In this document: one piece after another, positions 44,765 through 56,462 of the stretch
How positions within the stretch are numbered: the stretch's first letter is position 1
Layout of the letters: every line of letters begins with the position of its first letter
Source of the DNA: Zea mays
Lineage: Eukaryota; Streptophyta; Magnoliopsida; Poales; Poaceae
Direction of reading: 5' to 3'
Assembly: GCF_902167145.1 (NCBI RefSeq)
Contig: NC_050099.1
Span: 9,810,434-9,874,433 of the forward strand
Length of the DNA: 64,000 nucleotides
Made by a program: the position numbers and the translations under genes
The notes under the pieces: model-generated
Told to the model about the DNA's origin: nothing
What the model saw: the letters and a program-made list of their open reading frames with translations, nothing else
Database searches by the model: none

Positions 44765-45078
44765 TGGGACAGGCTTCCCCACCTCTCTGTTTATTTACCG
44801 TTAGTTTTATTCCGCTGCATTTCGAACAATGATGGTTACTTTTGCAAAAACTCCGATGATGATGTAATAATTTAATACTCTTACATGCATGGTTTTATGC
44901 TTTATTGTATTTGCTCTGTGACTCACCATCGAGTGAGATTGTGGTACTTGATCCTGTTAGTGGCCGTGTCGGACTAGATTCGAGGGATTGACGGATTATT
45001 CCCATTTAAGTGTGGTCTAGCCTCTAAGGCAGGGCTTAGGCACTTAAGTTGGAATAATTCGGGCAGTTCCGCCACAGC

Positions 45079-45090
45079 TGGTATCGGAGC
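45079..45090 (+). other. G primer binding site (tRNA-Met type)
   Basis: TGGTATCGGAGC two bases after the LTR. It matches TGGTATCAGAGC with one difference. Confidence 0.85.
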
Positions 45091-45491
45091 TTGTACCACC
45101 ACAGATGAATCAATAAGATATAGATACCATCCTTTTTCGAAGTAAAATTTGATAGAAACAATGTTGGATAGATAGTAGGACGGGCAGGATAGACCTAGGA
45201 CGTGAAGCCTTAGGATGATAGAAGGGTAGCTAGGTGGCTAAGTGAGTAGGCCCTACAGGCCACTTAAAAGGATGGGAGTTCTTCCCTATTCCCTTTTCAT
45301 TAATGTGAGGTCTTTAGGGCGAGCATGCATGCATTCTTAATTAAGCAAATGGATAATTGAGTAAAGATTTAAAAACAAAATGATGACAGCTAAGTATCCT
45401 AATACCATTTTTTTATTTGAGAGAAGCAGAGTTTATTTTTCTTGTTCTTTTTATAATTCTTTTTCTTTTACTTATGCTTAACCGTACACAG

Positions 45492-46361
45492 ATGACTTCC
45501 CACGGATCCTCGGACGGAGGGAATGCACTGTCACACACTGACGGGCTTGCACGAGAGGGTTTTCCCCGTATTTTGTGGGAGGTACTTCAGGGAGCTGGTT
45601 ACATGACACCTCCCCAGTACGCGGTGCAGCAGTTCGAGAAGCATCAAGTGCCCCGCTGTAGGGTGAGGATGACCCTGGAGCCTCATCCCCTACAGCCAGG
45701 CTGGCGTTCATTGGACTCTGAGTCTTTTGGATACCGGGCCGAGGACACCATCGAGGCGATTGCTCTGCACGGGTTGACTACTTTTTGAGGATTTCACCCC
45801 TTGGAGCTTTCCACCCACCCCATTGGCTTGTTCCCCACTGAGAAGGAGGACGACCCGATGTGGAAGGATCGGGTGGAGCATGCCAAGGATATCTGGGCTA
45901 TCTACCCGGGACAGACTGCGCACTTGACCGTACGGTGCATGAATTCTCTGTACCGTCTGCAAGTGATGCGTGGCGAGGCAATGTCCCATCTGATGGCATT
46001 GTTGGAGGCAACCAAGATCACCCTGGACAACAGGGAGGAGCTTGTGGTTGACTTGTCCTAGGAGATGGTGGAAAAGGACTTACAAGTAGAGCAGTTGTCA
46101 GATGAGATCCAAGAGTTGGAAGAATTAGTAGGGACAAGGGAGAACACCATTGAGGTTCTCGAGGATCAGCTCCTCAACACCCAGCAGCAGCTTGCTGAGG
46201 CCAATGAGCACCTGGATATGCATCACCAGGAGATCCAGGATGTGGAGGCTAATGAGGACGTCGACATTGAGGGAGGGCAGGCGCCTGCCTCCAGTGTGGA
46301 CAATGCTGGCTCAGGGAGGCCACCTTCCCCCGAGTCGAGTGTTGCCTCGTTCGCTCACTAG
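45492..46361 (+). pseudogene. G pre-gag open reading frame
   Basis: I chose ATG 45492 because it follows an acceptor-like CCGTACACAG; a TTG-initiated upstream extension is hydrophobic and unlikely. The frame continues to TAG 46359-46361 with two nonsense codons, TGA 45786 and TAG 46059. It encodes about 289 residues: a compact N-terminal domain (about 20-150), then a Glu/Gln-rich coiled coil (about 190-245) and an acidic Ser/Pro tail. H has a frame in the same place with the same build. Function is unknown. It is not gag, which follows separately. Confidence 0.6.
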
Positions 46362-46653
46362 GTGTCAAGGATAGCGTTAGAAGTTGGTGATGGTAGGACT
46401 CCTCGCCGCTAGCTTAGCTTTTGCACCCTTAGGGTACTAGGCTACGTAGAGTTGAGCCTTTTTGGGACCATTGATGTAACCGTGATAAACTCTTTTGGAA
46501 GTTTGGTTGATAGATGATGTCACATTTAAATTTGGACGGAAGGTTTATGCTTTTGGTTTATGTCGGAATCCATCAATCTGCTTTTGACTATTTCGCCGCG
46601 ATTAAACCTTGAATTTGGAAATATGGTGTTAAGTATTTATGTGATGTTTTTAG

Positions 46654-47418
46654 ATGGCTGGGAGAGCGCGTCATGGCCAGAATGAGCGCATTCCTCCACC
46701 GCCGCCACCGCCTCCCACTCTGCAGGAGCTAATGGCTCAGCAGAATGAGATCTTGAGGCAGCTAGCTCAGCTTCAGCCACCACCTCAGCACTATGGTGGT
46801 GGAGGTCATCAGCGTCACCCCGCAGTGGCCACTTACCAGGAGTTCCTCAGTACTCAGCCGCCGTTGTTCACCAGGGCGGAGGATCCACTTGATGCTGATG
46901 TATGGCTGAGGGTAGTGGAATCTAAATTCCCACTACTCAATGGAGTTTGTTCTAAGGTGACTAAGGTCAGGTTCGCCACCCAGCAGCTTCGCGGACCCGC
47001 GCGGACGTGGTGGGACCACTATCTTGCTATGCAACCAGCTGACCATGAAGTGGATTGGAGAGAGTTCAAGACAGCTTTCAGAGGACACCATATCCCAGCT
47101 GGCATTATGGACCGTAAGCTCAACAAGTTTCTGGCACTCACTCAGGGCAACAGGACAGTGTTGCAGTATGCTCAGGCCTTTAATGACCTGTGCCAGTATG
47201 CTGGGTACCATGCAGATACGGATGAGAAGAAGAGAGACAGGTTCAGACGGGGGCTCAGCACTAAGCTCTGTGACCGTCTCAACACCGTCAGGGCTAACAG
47301 CTACAATGAGTTGGTCAACATGGCCATCTCCCAGGAGGACTGTATCACAGCTCGTCAGGCAGAGAAGAAGAGGAAGACCCCTATGGCAGAACCCTCAGCT
47401 CAGCGCAGCGCTTCATGA
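46654..47418 (+). CDS. gag: G gag (capsid part)
   Basis: ATG 46654 follows GTTTTTAG. A Pro-rich start is followed by a Gln/Leu helix (about 25-45) and the retrotransposon gag capsid domain (about 60-215), with PPLFTRAEDPLDADVWL, QLRGPARTWW, and the EFKTAF..HHIPAGIM and NDLCQYAGY segments. The product would form the particle shell. The frame ends at TGA 47416. The true continuation is one frame over: from about 47403 another frame runs Gln-rich, with one TAG at 47523, into the zinc knuckle, so a frameshift near 47395-47403 has split gag from pol. Confidence 0.8.
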   Translation: MAGRARHGQNERIPPPPPPPPTLQELMAQQNEILRQLAQLQPPPQHYGGGGHQRHPAVATYQEFLSTQPPLFTRAEDPLDADVWLRVVESKFPLLNGVCSKVTKVRFATQQLRGPARTWWDHYLAMQPADHEVDWREFKTAFRGHHIPAGIMDRKLNKFLALTQGNRTVLQYAQAFNDLCQYAGYHADTDEKKRDRFRRGLSTKLCDRLNTVRANSYNELVNMAISQEDCITARQAEKKRKTPMAEPSAQRSAS

Positions 47419-47525
47419 TTGTGTCTGACACTCAGAACAGGGGACCCCAACAGCAGCAAGGGTGTTGGGTGATCCGACCACAGCAGCAGCAGCAGGCCCC
47501 CAACCGCACCCAGTTTCCAGCTTAG

Positions 47526-48917
47526 AGGAACAACCAGCAGCAGCAGCAGTACCGCCAGGCAAATGATAACAGGTGTTTCACATGTGGCAACACCGGACAC
47601 TATGCCAAGAATTGCCCTAGGAACCAGCAGAGGCAGGGGCAGAATGTTAATCAGAATCAAGGCAAGAGACAGAAGGTGCAAGTGAGGCAGGGCAAGCTGA
47701 ACTTTACCACCATGGCCGATATTCCAGAGGGAGCACCCGTCATGACTGGTATCTTTACAGTTTTGAATTGTCCTGCTATTATTCTTTTTGATTCTGGTGC
47801 ATCACATAGCTTTGTTAGTGCCAAATTTAGTGTCAAGTGTCAATTGCCCTTTCATCACACCCATGGGGGTATCACAATTTCAACACCAGGAGGCAGGATT
47901 GCCACAAATCAAATCAGCAAGAATGTGCCTATAAAGTTTGGTAGTCTGATAATTAAAACCATCCTTCTTATTTTGGGATTGGATAGTGGGGATATCATAT
48001 TGGGAACTGACTGGTTGACCAAACATCAGGCAGTGATTGACATCGCAGCTAGGGCCATTGAAGTGCACTCACCGACCTGTGGTGAAACGACATTATATTT
48101 GCCCGATCAGGGTTGCACCCGTTCTTGTGCCTTCGTTATGATAGAATCCCCAGTGGAAAAGATCCCAGTGGTTTGTGATTACCCAGATGTCTTTCCGGAT
48201 GAATTGCCCGGAATGCCACCTGACAGAGACATTGAGTTTGCAATTGAATTGCATCCCGGGACTGCTCCTATCTCTAAGAGACCCTATCGGATGCATCCCG
48301 CGGAACTGGCAGAACTGAAGAGACAACTGCAGGAACTGTTGGACAAGGGGTTCATTCGCCCAAGTACTTCACCTTGGGGATGTCCTGCCTTATTCGTGAA
48401 GAAAAAGGATGAGAGCTTGAGAATGTGCGTTGATTACCGCCCTCTCAATGCGGTGACTATCAAGAACAAATACCCACTACCCCGTATTGACGTCTTGTTT
48501 GATCAATTGGTGGGAGCCAAGGTATTCTCCAAGATAGACCTTCGCTCGGGCTACCATCAAATCAAGATCCGTGCCAATGATATTCCAAAGACGGCCTTCT
48601 CCACCAGATATGGGCTTTATGAGTTTTTGGTGATGTCTTTTGGGCTGACCAATGCCCCGGCTTATTTTATGTACGTAATGAACTCAGTATTCATGCCGGA
48701 GTTGGACAAATTCGTGGTCGTTTTCATTGATGATATTCTGGTTTATTCCAAGAATGAAGCCAAGCACACCAAGCATTTGCATACTGTACTTCAGAGGCTG
48801 CGTGATCATCAGTTGTATGCCAAGTTGTCTAAATGCGAATTCTGGTTGAAGGAGATTAAATTCTTGGGTCACACAATTTCTCAGGATGGGATATCAGTTG
48901 ATCCTGAGAAGGTGTAG
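47526..48917 (+). CDS. pol: G zinc knuckle, protease and reverse transcriptase
   Basis: Open from 47526 to TAG 48915-48917. [14 protein letters not shown] zinc knuckle at 47574-47615. The aspartic protease has FDSGASHSF near 47788-47814 and the LGTDWL motif near 48000. RT begins after the [10 protein letters not shown] linker and shows [34 protein letters not shown] and the catalytic FIDD near 48724-48735, all intact. The stop falls after [10 protein letters not shown], between RT and RNase H, at a site where a Gln or similar codon would be expected. Pol makes DNA from the element's RNA in cytoplasmic particles. Confidence 0.85.
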   Translation, partial: RNNQQQQQYRQANDNRCFTCGNTGHYAKNCPRNQQRQGQNVNQNQGKRQKVQVRQGKLNFTTMADIPEGAPVMTGIFTVLNCPAIILFDSGASHSFVSAKFSVKCQLPFHHTHGGITISTPGGRIATNQISKNVPIKFGSLIIKTILLILGLDSGDIILGTDWLTKHQAVIDIAARAIEVHSPTCGETTLYLPDQGCTRSCAFVMIESPVEKIPVVCDYPDVFPDELPGMPPDRDIEFAIELHPGTAPISKRPYRMHPAELAELKRQLQELLDKGFIRPSTSPWGCPALFVKKKDESLRMCVDYRPLNAVTIKNKYPLPRIDVLFDQLVGAKVFSKIDLRSGYHQIKIRANDIPKTAFSTRYGLYEFLVMSFGLTNAPAYFMYVMNSVFMPELDKFVVVFIDDILVYSKNEAKHTKHLHTVLQRLRDHQLYAKLSKCEFWLKEIKFLGHTISQDGISVDPEKV

Positions 48918-48920
48918 GAG

Positions 48921-51071
48921 GTGATGAATTGGAAACCCCCGACTACAGTGAGGCAGATTCAGAGTTTTCTGGGATTGGCAGGGTACTATCGACGATTCAT
49001 TCCGGATTTCTCCAGAATTGCCAAACCAATGACTGAACTGTTAAAGAAGGGAGTCAAGTATGACTGGAGCCAAAGGTGCGAAGATGCCTTTCACACGTTG
49101 AGGCAACATTTGACAATGGCCCCAGTACTGGCTCAACCTGATAACACCAAGCCATTTGAAGTCTATTGTGATGCTTCCGGTACTGGATTGGGATGTGTCT
49201 TGATGCAAGATAACAGAGTGATTGCTTATGCTTCCCGAGCACTCAGTCCCCATGAGCAGAACTACCCTACACATGATCTGGAATTAGCAGCTGTGGTTCA
49301 TGCTCTTAAGATATGGAGACACTATTTGATGGGAGCTCACTGTAACATCTACACTGATCACAAGAGTCTCAAATACATCTTCACTCAGGCAGATCTGAAC
49401 ATGAGGCAGAGGAGATGGTTGGAGTTAATCAAGGACTATGACTTGGAAGTGCATTACCATCCAGGCAAGGCCAATGTTGTGGCAGATGCCTTGAGCAGAA
49501 AGGCCCAGTGCAACTGTATGAGCATGGATGCAAGAGTTACCACCCTGTGCGATGAATTGTGCAAGCTGAACCTGGAAGTTGTTTCTTCTGGTGACCTAAA
49601 CTATATCTCGGTAGAGCCCACATTGCAAGAGCAAATAGTCCAGGCACAGATTGGGGATAAAGGTGTTCAGGTTATCAAAGACATGATCAAGCAGAAGGCA
49701 GAAAAATACAAGTGCTTCCGTCAGGACAGTAAGGGAATTTTATGGTTTGGAGATCGATTGGTTGTTCCCAAGGACCCTGAGCTCAGAAAGAAGATACTGG
49801 ATGAAGCTCACCTTTCAAAATTCTCCATGCACCCTGGGAGCAACAAGATGTATCATGATCTCAGATCTTTATACTGGTGGACCCGAATGAAGAGGGAAAT
49901 TGCCAAGTACATATCCGAGTGTGACACTTGCCAGAGGATAAAAGCTAGTCACTTGAAGGCAGTAGGCCCTTTGCAACCCCTTCCCATACCATCTTGGAAA
50001 TGGGAGGACATTTGCATGGACTTTATCGTAGGATTGCCCAATACCTCCAGGCACCATGATTCCATTTGGGTTATTGTGGACAGATTGACTAAGACTGCTC
50101 ATTTCTTGCCAGTGCATACCACCCACAAGACAGAGAGGTATGCAGAAATTTATGTTGACCAAATAGTGCGATTGCATGGTATTCCAAAGACCATTATATC
50201 CGACAGAGGAGCACTGTTTGTGGCACGCTTTTGGGAGCAGCTCCAAGAATCACTTGGGACCCATGTCATACGAAGCTCAGCATACCATCCCCAAACAGAT
50301 GGCCAGACAGAAAGGGTAAATCAGATTCTGGAAGATATGTTAAGGGCATGTGCACTATACTACGGAAAGGATTGGGACAAGTGTCTTTCTTTGGCAGAGT
50401 TTTCTTACAATAACAGCTATCAGTCCAGTCTAAAGATGGCACCTTTTGAAGCTTTGTATGGAAGAAGATGCAGGACCCCGCTAAATTGGTCTCAAGCAGG
50501 AGAAAGGGAAATATTTGGGCCAGATTTGGTACTGGAGGCAGAGGAAAAGGTCAGAGTCATCAAGAAGAACCTAGAAGCTGCCCAGGCCAGGCAAAAGAGC
50601 TATCATGACAAGAGGCGGAAGCCTGTGCAGTTTGAAGTGGGAGATCATGTTTATCTTAAGGTATCACCCACCAAGGGTGTCCAGAGATTCGGAATCAAGG
50701 GCAAGTTAGCTCCTCGCTACATTGGACCCTATGAGATAAAAGCAAGTTGTGGACCTGTGGCTTATCAATTGGAATTGCCACCTCACATGTCAACAGTTCA
50801 CAATGTGTTATATGTATCTCAGCTGCGAAAATGTGTTCGCCTACCCACTGAAGTGCTACCAGAACCAGACATTGAGATAGAGCCTGATTTGTCCTATCAA
50901 GAGTACCCCGTCAAAGTGTTAGATCAGAAGGAGAGATCAACACAGGCAACGTCAGTCAGGATGTATAAAGTTCAGTGGAGTCACCATTCAGCAGAAGAAG
51001 CTACATGGGAGACGGAGGATTTTCTACGCTCTCGCTTCCCCGACTTTCTGCCCAAAGGAGTCGGTACGTAA
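48921..51071 (+). CDS. pol: G RT connection, RNase H, integrase and chromodomain-like tail
   Basis: Same frame as the preceding segment, separated from it by the single TAG at 48915. RT thumb: [15 protein letters not shown]. RNase [13 protein letters not shown] (about residues 83-94), then DALSRK near 192. Integrase: H-H-C-C zinc finger (about 290-335, ending CDTCQR), catalytic domain with D in MDFIVG, D in IISDRG and E in DGQTERVNQ. The GPY/F-type region (RYIGPYEI) follows. The last 60 residues, [14 protein letters not shown], match the chromodomain at the C-terminus of Tekay/Del chromoviruses, thought to guide insertion into heterochromatin. No other disabling change seen. Confidence 0.88.
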   Translation: MMNWKPPTTVRQIQSFLGLAGYYRRFIPDFSRIAKPMTELLKKGVKYDWSQRCEDAFHTLRQHLTMAPVLAQPDNTKPFEVYCDASGTGLGCVLMQDNRVIAYASRALSPHEQNYPTHDLELAAVVHALKIWRHYLMGAHCNIYTDHKSLKYIFTQADLNMRQRRWLELIKDYDLEVHYHPGKANVVADALSRKAQCNCMSMDARVTTLCDELCKLNLEVVSSGDLNYISVEPTLQEQIVQAQIGDKGVQVIKDMIKQKAEKYKCFRQDSKGILWFGDRLVVPKDPELRKKILDEAHLSKFSMHPGSNKMYHDLRSLYWWTRMKREIAKYISECDTCQRIKASHLKAVGPLQPLPIPSWKWEDICMDFIVGLPNTSRHHDSIWVIVDRLTKTAHFLPVHTTHKTERYAEIYVDQIVRLHGIPKTIISDRGALFVARFWEQLQESLGTHVIRSSAYHPQTDGQTERVNQILEDMLRACALYYGKDWDKCLSLAEFSYNNSYQSSLKMAPFEALYGRRCRTPLNWSQAGEREIFGPDLVLEAEEKVRVIKKNLEAAQARQKSYHDKRRKPVQFEVGDHVYLKVSPTKGVQRFGIKGKLAPRYIGPYEIKASCGPVAYQLELPPHMSTVHNVLYVSQLRKCVRLPTEVLPEPDIEIEPDLSYQEYPVKVLDQKERSTQATSVRMYKVQWSHHSAEEATWETEDFLRSRFPDFLPKGVGT

Positions 51072-51323
51072 CCCAAAAACCCCACCCCCACCTGCTCTTT
51101 GAATACAATTATAAGAAAAACTTAGATAACAAGGATAGTCTAAGTTGTGGATTTAACTTAAAAAGGGCTTCCTTCTGAAGTTGCAAAGAGGATGACATTC
51201 GAAGAGCAGTTAACAAGAGAAACCTGGGTGAAAGAAAGAGTAAGACACCAACACGCCTTTGAGCACCCCTCCAAGGGACTCTACCTGAAATCTCGAGGCG
51301 AGATTCCTTTAAGGGGGGAGGGC
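51072..51323 (+). other. G 3' untranslated region and polypurine tract
   Basis: About 250 bases without a supported gene, ending in the polypurine tract TTTAAGGGGGGAGGGC (51308-51323) that touches the 3' LTR. Confidence 0.75.
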
Positions 51324-54300
51324 TGTAACAACTTAGGTGTTACTCAGGGTGTCCACCCAGGGCTACCCCATTTAACCTATTATCACATGTGGGTTAGTTG
51401 AGCAAAGTGCATCAAACTTGGAGTTCAAGGTCCTAAGCAAGTGCAACCCATCTTGGATATCATGCCTTAGCTTGTCATGCACATCTAAGGGGAGAATTTC
51501 CCAAAACCCTAAAGCAAACCCCTCTTGGGCAATAGGAACCCTAGATGTAAGTATGATCAAAAGGTCATGAAAACCTTATGATCATGGCTTAGGCCAAATA
51601 TAAAAGTAGTAGTACACTTCATAACCTACAAATAATAGTAAGGAAGTAACCCCAAAAAGATTTCAGAAAAGCCCCAAAAAGTTCACCAAAGGTTGAGCAC
51701 AAGAGAAAATTTGAGGATTTGCCTAAGTCTAAAAACTAACCTTTGAACAAAGATCCCACATGTTCACCTTAATCCAAAATTCAAAACACTTCGACCCAAT
51801 TGACAAAGTGGCACCAAATTAACCCTAGAATGCCCTGGAAAGAGGTGACACCTACCCTAGGGCGTTTGACACGACTTGGCACCATTTTTGTCTCGGCTTG
51901 GACCTAGCTAACATAGCCAACTTCTCACCCCTCTATCTCCCTACCCCGACCATATCTTGACTTGGAACTCACAGCAAAAAGGTAGGATATGGAGCAGGGA
52001 AGGGACCGTACACAGTGACTTTGCCAAGATACGCACGCTAGGGTGCTCAAATCTGCCGTTGAACCATGGCAGAAGCAAGCTCCCACGTGTTCGACGTGGG
52101 CTGACACCCGGGGGCGCGCTCAGAGCACGCCCGTGCGCAAACCCCCGCGCGCCCGCGGCCGCCCGTGATCACGCCCGCGCCACGGCTATAAAGCCCGTCC
52201 CAGTGCTCGGCTGCCTTCCCCATTGCCTCCTCCGTACCGCGCCTAACTCCCCCGAGCCAGCCCTTAGCTCCGGCAACCTCCCCGCGACCCGCCAGAGCCG
52301 CCCGAGAGCAACCACCGTGGCCAGCCCCTTTCCTGTCCTCCTCTGTTCGATCCAAGCCTTCAGATAGCTTCCTTGTGAGGCCGTGAAGCTTACTCAATCT
52401 TGAACCAGGGACCCGCGTCACCGGAATAGCGAAACCGTGCTCGCCGGAGTTCATCACCCCGCCGGCGCACGTGGACCGGGTAAATCACTGAGCCATTTTT
52501 CGATTCAATGCACAGATAGCCTCTACATCACCCCAGGAAGCTCACCGTGCCGTTGGATTGGACTAGGTCGCTGTAGTTTGGCCGGCACACCCACCGCCGA
52601 CGAGGACCCCCGCCTGCGAACGTCGACCGAGCGATTCCGGCCATCCCCGCCGTCGAGCCGTACATCGCTGTGACCGCCAGAGCCTCCCCGAGCTAACCCT
52701 ACCCCTCGCCGGACCTATCTCGCCGCCGGTAAGCCGCGCCACCCCTTTCTTCTCTCCGGTTACTGTTACACTTGGGAGGGACCGCGGGGGAGAGGAAGAG
52801 AAAGTCAGGGGGTTTTGCGCATTGTCAGTCACACAGAGGAATAGTGGCGCAAGGGTAGAACTGCGAAGATTAATTAGGAAAGACCCTGGGGACCTCGGTG
52901 TAAACTGTTTTTTTCAGAAAACCTTATTAAACCTGACTTTAAATTTGAACAGAAACTTTGAAAATCCATAACTTCTGTTTAGTTCATCCAAATTTAGTCA
53001 AACCAATTTTGTCAGACTCTAAATAATAATACCTACTTAAGAAAAATATAAAACCCCCTATGTACTACAGAAAACTTTAGGGTTCTAAATTAATTATTGT
53101 TTTGGCCAAAAGCTAAATAATGGGGATAAAAATAGTTGCACTATTTGACTAGGGTTAGAAAAATTTGGAGAAGTTTCTATCCACTTACTGACCTGTTTAA
53201 AAAATGTTAAATCTCTCTGTCCACCCCATTAAATTAGTTTTTGCCATTCATTTTACAATATGCTTAAGATTAAGAAAAATAGAAAAGATGATTTAAATAA
53301 TGAATTAGAGGGCACCCCTATTTTTGTTAGAGTACTTATTCCATGTAGTTTACTAGAAAAATCTATCATACCCTGGTTTAGGATAAAACAAGTAGGATCC
53401 CTTTTATTTTAAGAAAACAAGGAAAGCTTAGAAAAACCCTACAAAAATAACCCTAAGGTGAAAACACCTCAGACCTTGGGATGACAAATGTTTGGTTATT
53501 ATGAACATAGGAAAAATACAAAATTTGTTGTTTGATATTTTTCAAATGACAAGTTAGTTATAAGCACCTTTTTGGCATAAAACTTTAGAAAATCACAACT
53601 AAATAACCACCAATTAACTTTTTGTGATTTTTGGCACAGAGGTTTATTATTACTGTTAGGTGCCAACAAAAATAACCCTTAGGGCAGAACCTACTCCTAG
53701 TTAAGAGTTGTAGTACAAAGTGGCCCATTTTTACACAACTCTTGTTATTTTTGTCTAAAACATAGCCTTCATATTTTAAGCCTCAGGTTCTTACAACAGG
53801 CTAGAATAGCAAATGGCAACCCACTGTAATTTTTACAGGATTTTTGGAAAATGTTAAACCACTGTCGTAGTTCAAACCTACACTAGAAACCATAAGTAGA
53901 AAATGAAGAAGGGGAAAAGTGAATAACAGGAAATTAGTGTCATCCTAAAAACTCTTTATAACTTGTCCACTGAAGTATATAAAGGCAATACCAATTCCCT
54001 ATACTTATCCTCAATAAAAACTTAAACCTAAAAGTGATAAACATAACCCATTAAAAGCCCCGCATGACCAAGGAACCCTAAGTTACTCCTTAACTCAGTT
54101 TTCTTCTTTAGCATAATGTTATTAAATCCTACATAATCATGACATAGATGTTCATTGCATCCGATAGACTGTAACCTTGCTGACGGAGAATACGTCCTCG
54201 TGCCGGAGCAAGGAGCTGCTCAGGAGGTAGCCCCAGATCCAGCACCAGAGCCTGCACCAGAGGACCTACCTGCCACAGCTTTGGAAGGCAAGCCCCGGTT

Positions 54301-55687
54301 TATGCATAACCTGTTATTTATGCTATTTTACTATACTTAATGATTGTAGGATTGAATGTGCACTTAAGTGTAGGAGTTGTTTGAAACCCTAGTTGCATGA
54401 TCTCAGGAATCCTTTTGAGATGGATACTAGTATGCTAGGTCGAGTAGCTGCTTTATTTAATTAGGATCTCGGTAGAAGACGAGTGATTTTTCTAGCACTC
54501 TCGCGAGATCAGGAATTGGTTGTACCCACTTTTCTTATCATATTGATAGTTGGTTGGAGGACACGGATCCATGGGGATGCGTGGTCTACGAGAGGAAATT
54601 GAAATAAGGATTAACGTGCGGATACCTGTGTCAAGCGTTTGAACGTACTAAACACATACCGAGAAATATGATAAATCGGTAAGCCTAGTACCTGATTGAA
54701 CCTGCCAGCGGACATATCCCCTCACGCGACCTGAGACGTGGTCTCCCATTCTTGTTATGGTGGGTACAAGTGTGGTCACTGCACGACGGCAGTCGGGGTC
54801 AGTGAGGCATTGTACGCCAAGGCGGTGAGCCCTGATCTGCTGCCAGGGAATCGATGGGGACGGTTGATGTGTGTGGGGACGTAGTGCCCCTGCATGTCGT
54901 GTGTTTAGGTTTACCTTGCAAGGATAAAAACTCGATTCGAATCATCTGCTTCTCGCAGCTAATGAGACTGCTTGATCCATTGTACTGCATTGAGTAACAA
55001 GTGGAAATATGATGAGTTGATATAAGATGTTGATTGCTAATAATGTTTGCTACTATGTATGAGTAGATAGTACACATTTAGCCTTAAGAGAGTCACACTT
55101 GAATTGACAAAGTTAAAACTTGACTTAGAAACTCAGCTAGTGCTTTTGGCAACCAAACCCCACGGCCAAACAGCTGCATGTCTAGAGGTAGAGGAGTAGA
55201 CTCCTCACACCGGGTAAGTCTCGTTGAGTATTAGTATACTCAGCCTTGCTTGTGGCACAATTTTACAGGTTCTCTGGAGGACATGGTTGCAGGAGTGACT
55301 TGGCCGTCCATCTTGCCACCGGGTTGGACTGTCGAGTGGGACCCCACCTCGGCTGAGGAGGAGCATGAGGAGTGATGGGACAGGCTTCCCCATCTCTATG
55401 TTTATTTACCGTTAGTTTTATTCCGCTGCATTTCGAACAATGATGGTTACTTTTGCAAAAACTCCGATGATGATGTAATAATTTCATACTCTTACATGCA
55501 TGGTTTTATGCTTTATTGTATTTGCTCTGTGACTCACCATCGAGTGAGATTGTGGTACTTGATCCTGTTAGTGGCTGTGTCAGACTAGATCCGAGGGATT
55601 GACGGGTTATTCCCATTTAAGTGTGGTCTAGCCTTTAAGGCAGGGCTTAGGCACTTAAGTTGGAATAATTCGGGCAGTTCCGCCATA
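51324..55687 (+). repeat. G 3' LTR
   Basis: Starts TGTAACAAC, ends GCCATA where the left copy has GCCACA. Collinear with 40740-45076, with an added 35-40-base GC-rich block near 52145-52180. TATA box at 52187-52193; donor GT at 52729-52730. The bases after it do not repeat the left flank. Confidence 0.88.
54168..55375 (+). other. LTR-internal exon pair of G (3' LTR), open
   Basis: Exon a 54168-54287 and exon b 55269-55375 repeat the pair in the 5' LTR with the same donor AG|GCAAGC, acceptor TTTTACAG, phase and stop. Both copies remain open although the LTRs have begun to diverge. Confidence 0.5.
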
Positions 55688-56462
55688 GACTCCAACTCTC
55701 CCTCTCTCCTTCACGCGGCACATCCTCGGTGGCACGGCAGCCTGCTTCTTCACTGGCACGGCAGCAGCCTCTCTTCCTCCCGATCTCGAGCTCCAAATCG
55801 ACCGCATGACCAAGCCCCACCGGGAGGAGCCGCCACGCCCACTGCGGGAGGGAGCAAGCCCTAGTTGCTTCATGGGGGCGCCCCACCGGGAGTCCGGGAG
55901 GGACAAATTCCCCGCCAGGAGGGAGGGAGGAAGCCACAGGGAGGGACCTGCTTCGTGGGGGCGCCCTGCCGTGAGGGAAGAAGCCTGCCGGGAGGGACGA
56001 ATCCATCGCCGAGAGGGAGGGAGGAAGCCGCTGGGAAGGACCTACTGCTGCTCCGTGTCTCCGGCCATAGGTTGCTTCGTGGGGGCGCCCCGCTGGGAAG
56101 GAAGAAGCCAGCCGCCACCGAGAGGGAGGAATCCGCGAGCAGTTGGTCCGCGCCCCATGCCTCAAGGTCGCCTCGAGTGCCTCCAGGAATCTGCGAGCAG
56201 CTGCTCCGTGCCGGGAGGGAGGAAGCCAGCCACCTGGAGGGAGGAATCCGTGAGCAATGGAGGTGACCGGATCCAGAGGCCCTGCTCGCACTCTAGAGTC
56301 CCTGCTCGCGCTCAAATTCTTGGCAGCAGCAACAATCTCCTCTAGGCAAGGAGTATAACCCTCTACTCTCTATAAATGTTGGCTACAAAAATAGGTGTTG
56401 TATACGTTTTTTCACCCTTTGCCTATATGGGTTCTTAATGTCGTTATTTCCTATGAAATTGG
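55688..56462. other. GC-rich leader region upstream of the Mutator-like gene
   Basis: 55800-56270 is built from imperfect repeats of GGGAGGGAGGAAGCC-type words, which keep several frames open on both strands (longest on minus, 55647-56315). I see no domain in any of them. The region probably belongs to the 5' part of the Mutator-like element or its captured flank. No terminal inverted repeat was recognised. Confidence 0.4.

Larger units (their letters stand above)
40740..45076 (+). repeat. G 5' LTR
   Basis: Ends GTTCCGCCACA. Layout: AT-rich start, TATA box at 41573, GC-rich leader to about 42160 with a donor-like CCG|GTAAGC (GT at 42115), an AT-rich 1.4-kb stretch, exon a (43557-43676), exon b (44658-44764), then the tail to the primer site. 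Short frames at 41341-42059 on both strands come from the GC-rich leader and overlap one another; none is supported. Confidence 0.88.
40740..55687 (+). mobile_element. Element G: Tekay-type Ty3/gypsy (chromovirus), nearly complete
   Basis: 14,948 bases with LTRs of about 4337 and 4364 bases, tRNA-Met type primer site, pre-gag frame, gag, protease, RT, RNase H, integrase, C-terminal chromodomain-like region and polypurine tract TTTAAGGGGGGAGGGC. The left LTR begins TATAAC where the right has TGTAAC. Flanking bases (CCGGC left, GACTC right) do not match, so no target duplication survives. LTR copies are nearly identical by eye. Few disabling changes: two stops in the pre-gag frame, one frameshift and one stop late in gag, one stop in RT. 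Confidence 0.85.

Noticed and set aside
55647..56315. 222-codon minus-strand frame and overlapping plus frames
   Set aside because: Built from repeated GGGAGGGAGGAAGCC-like words in all frames, no recognisable domain, and it runs across the LTR border of G.
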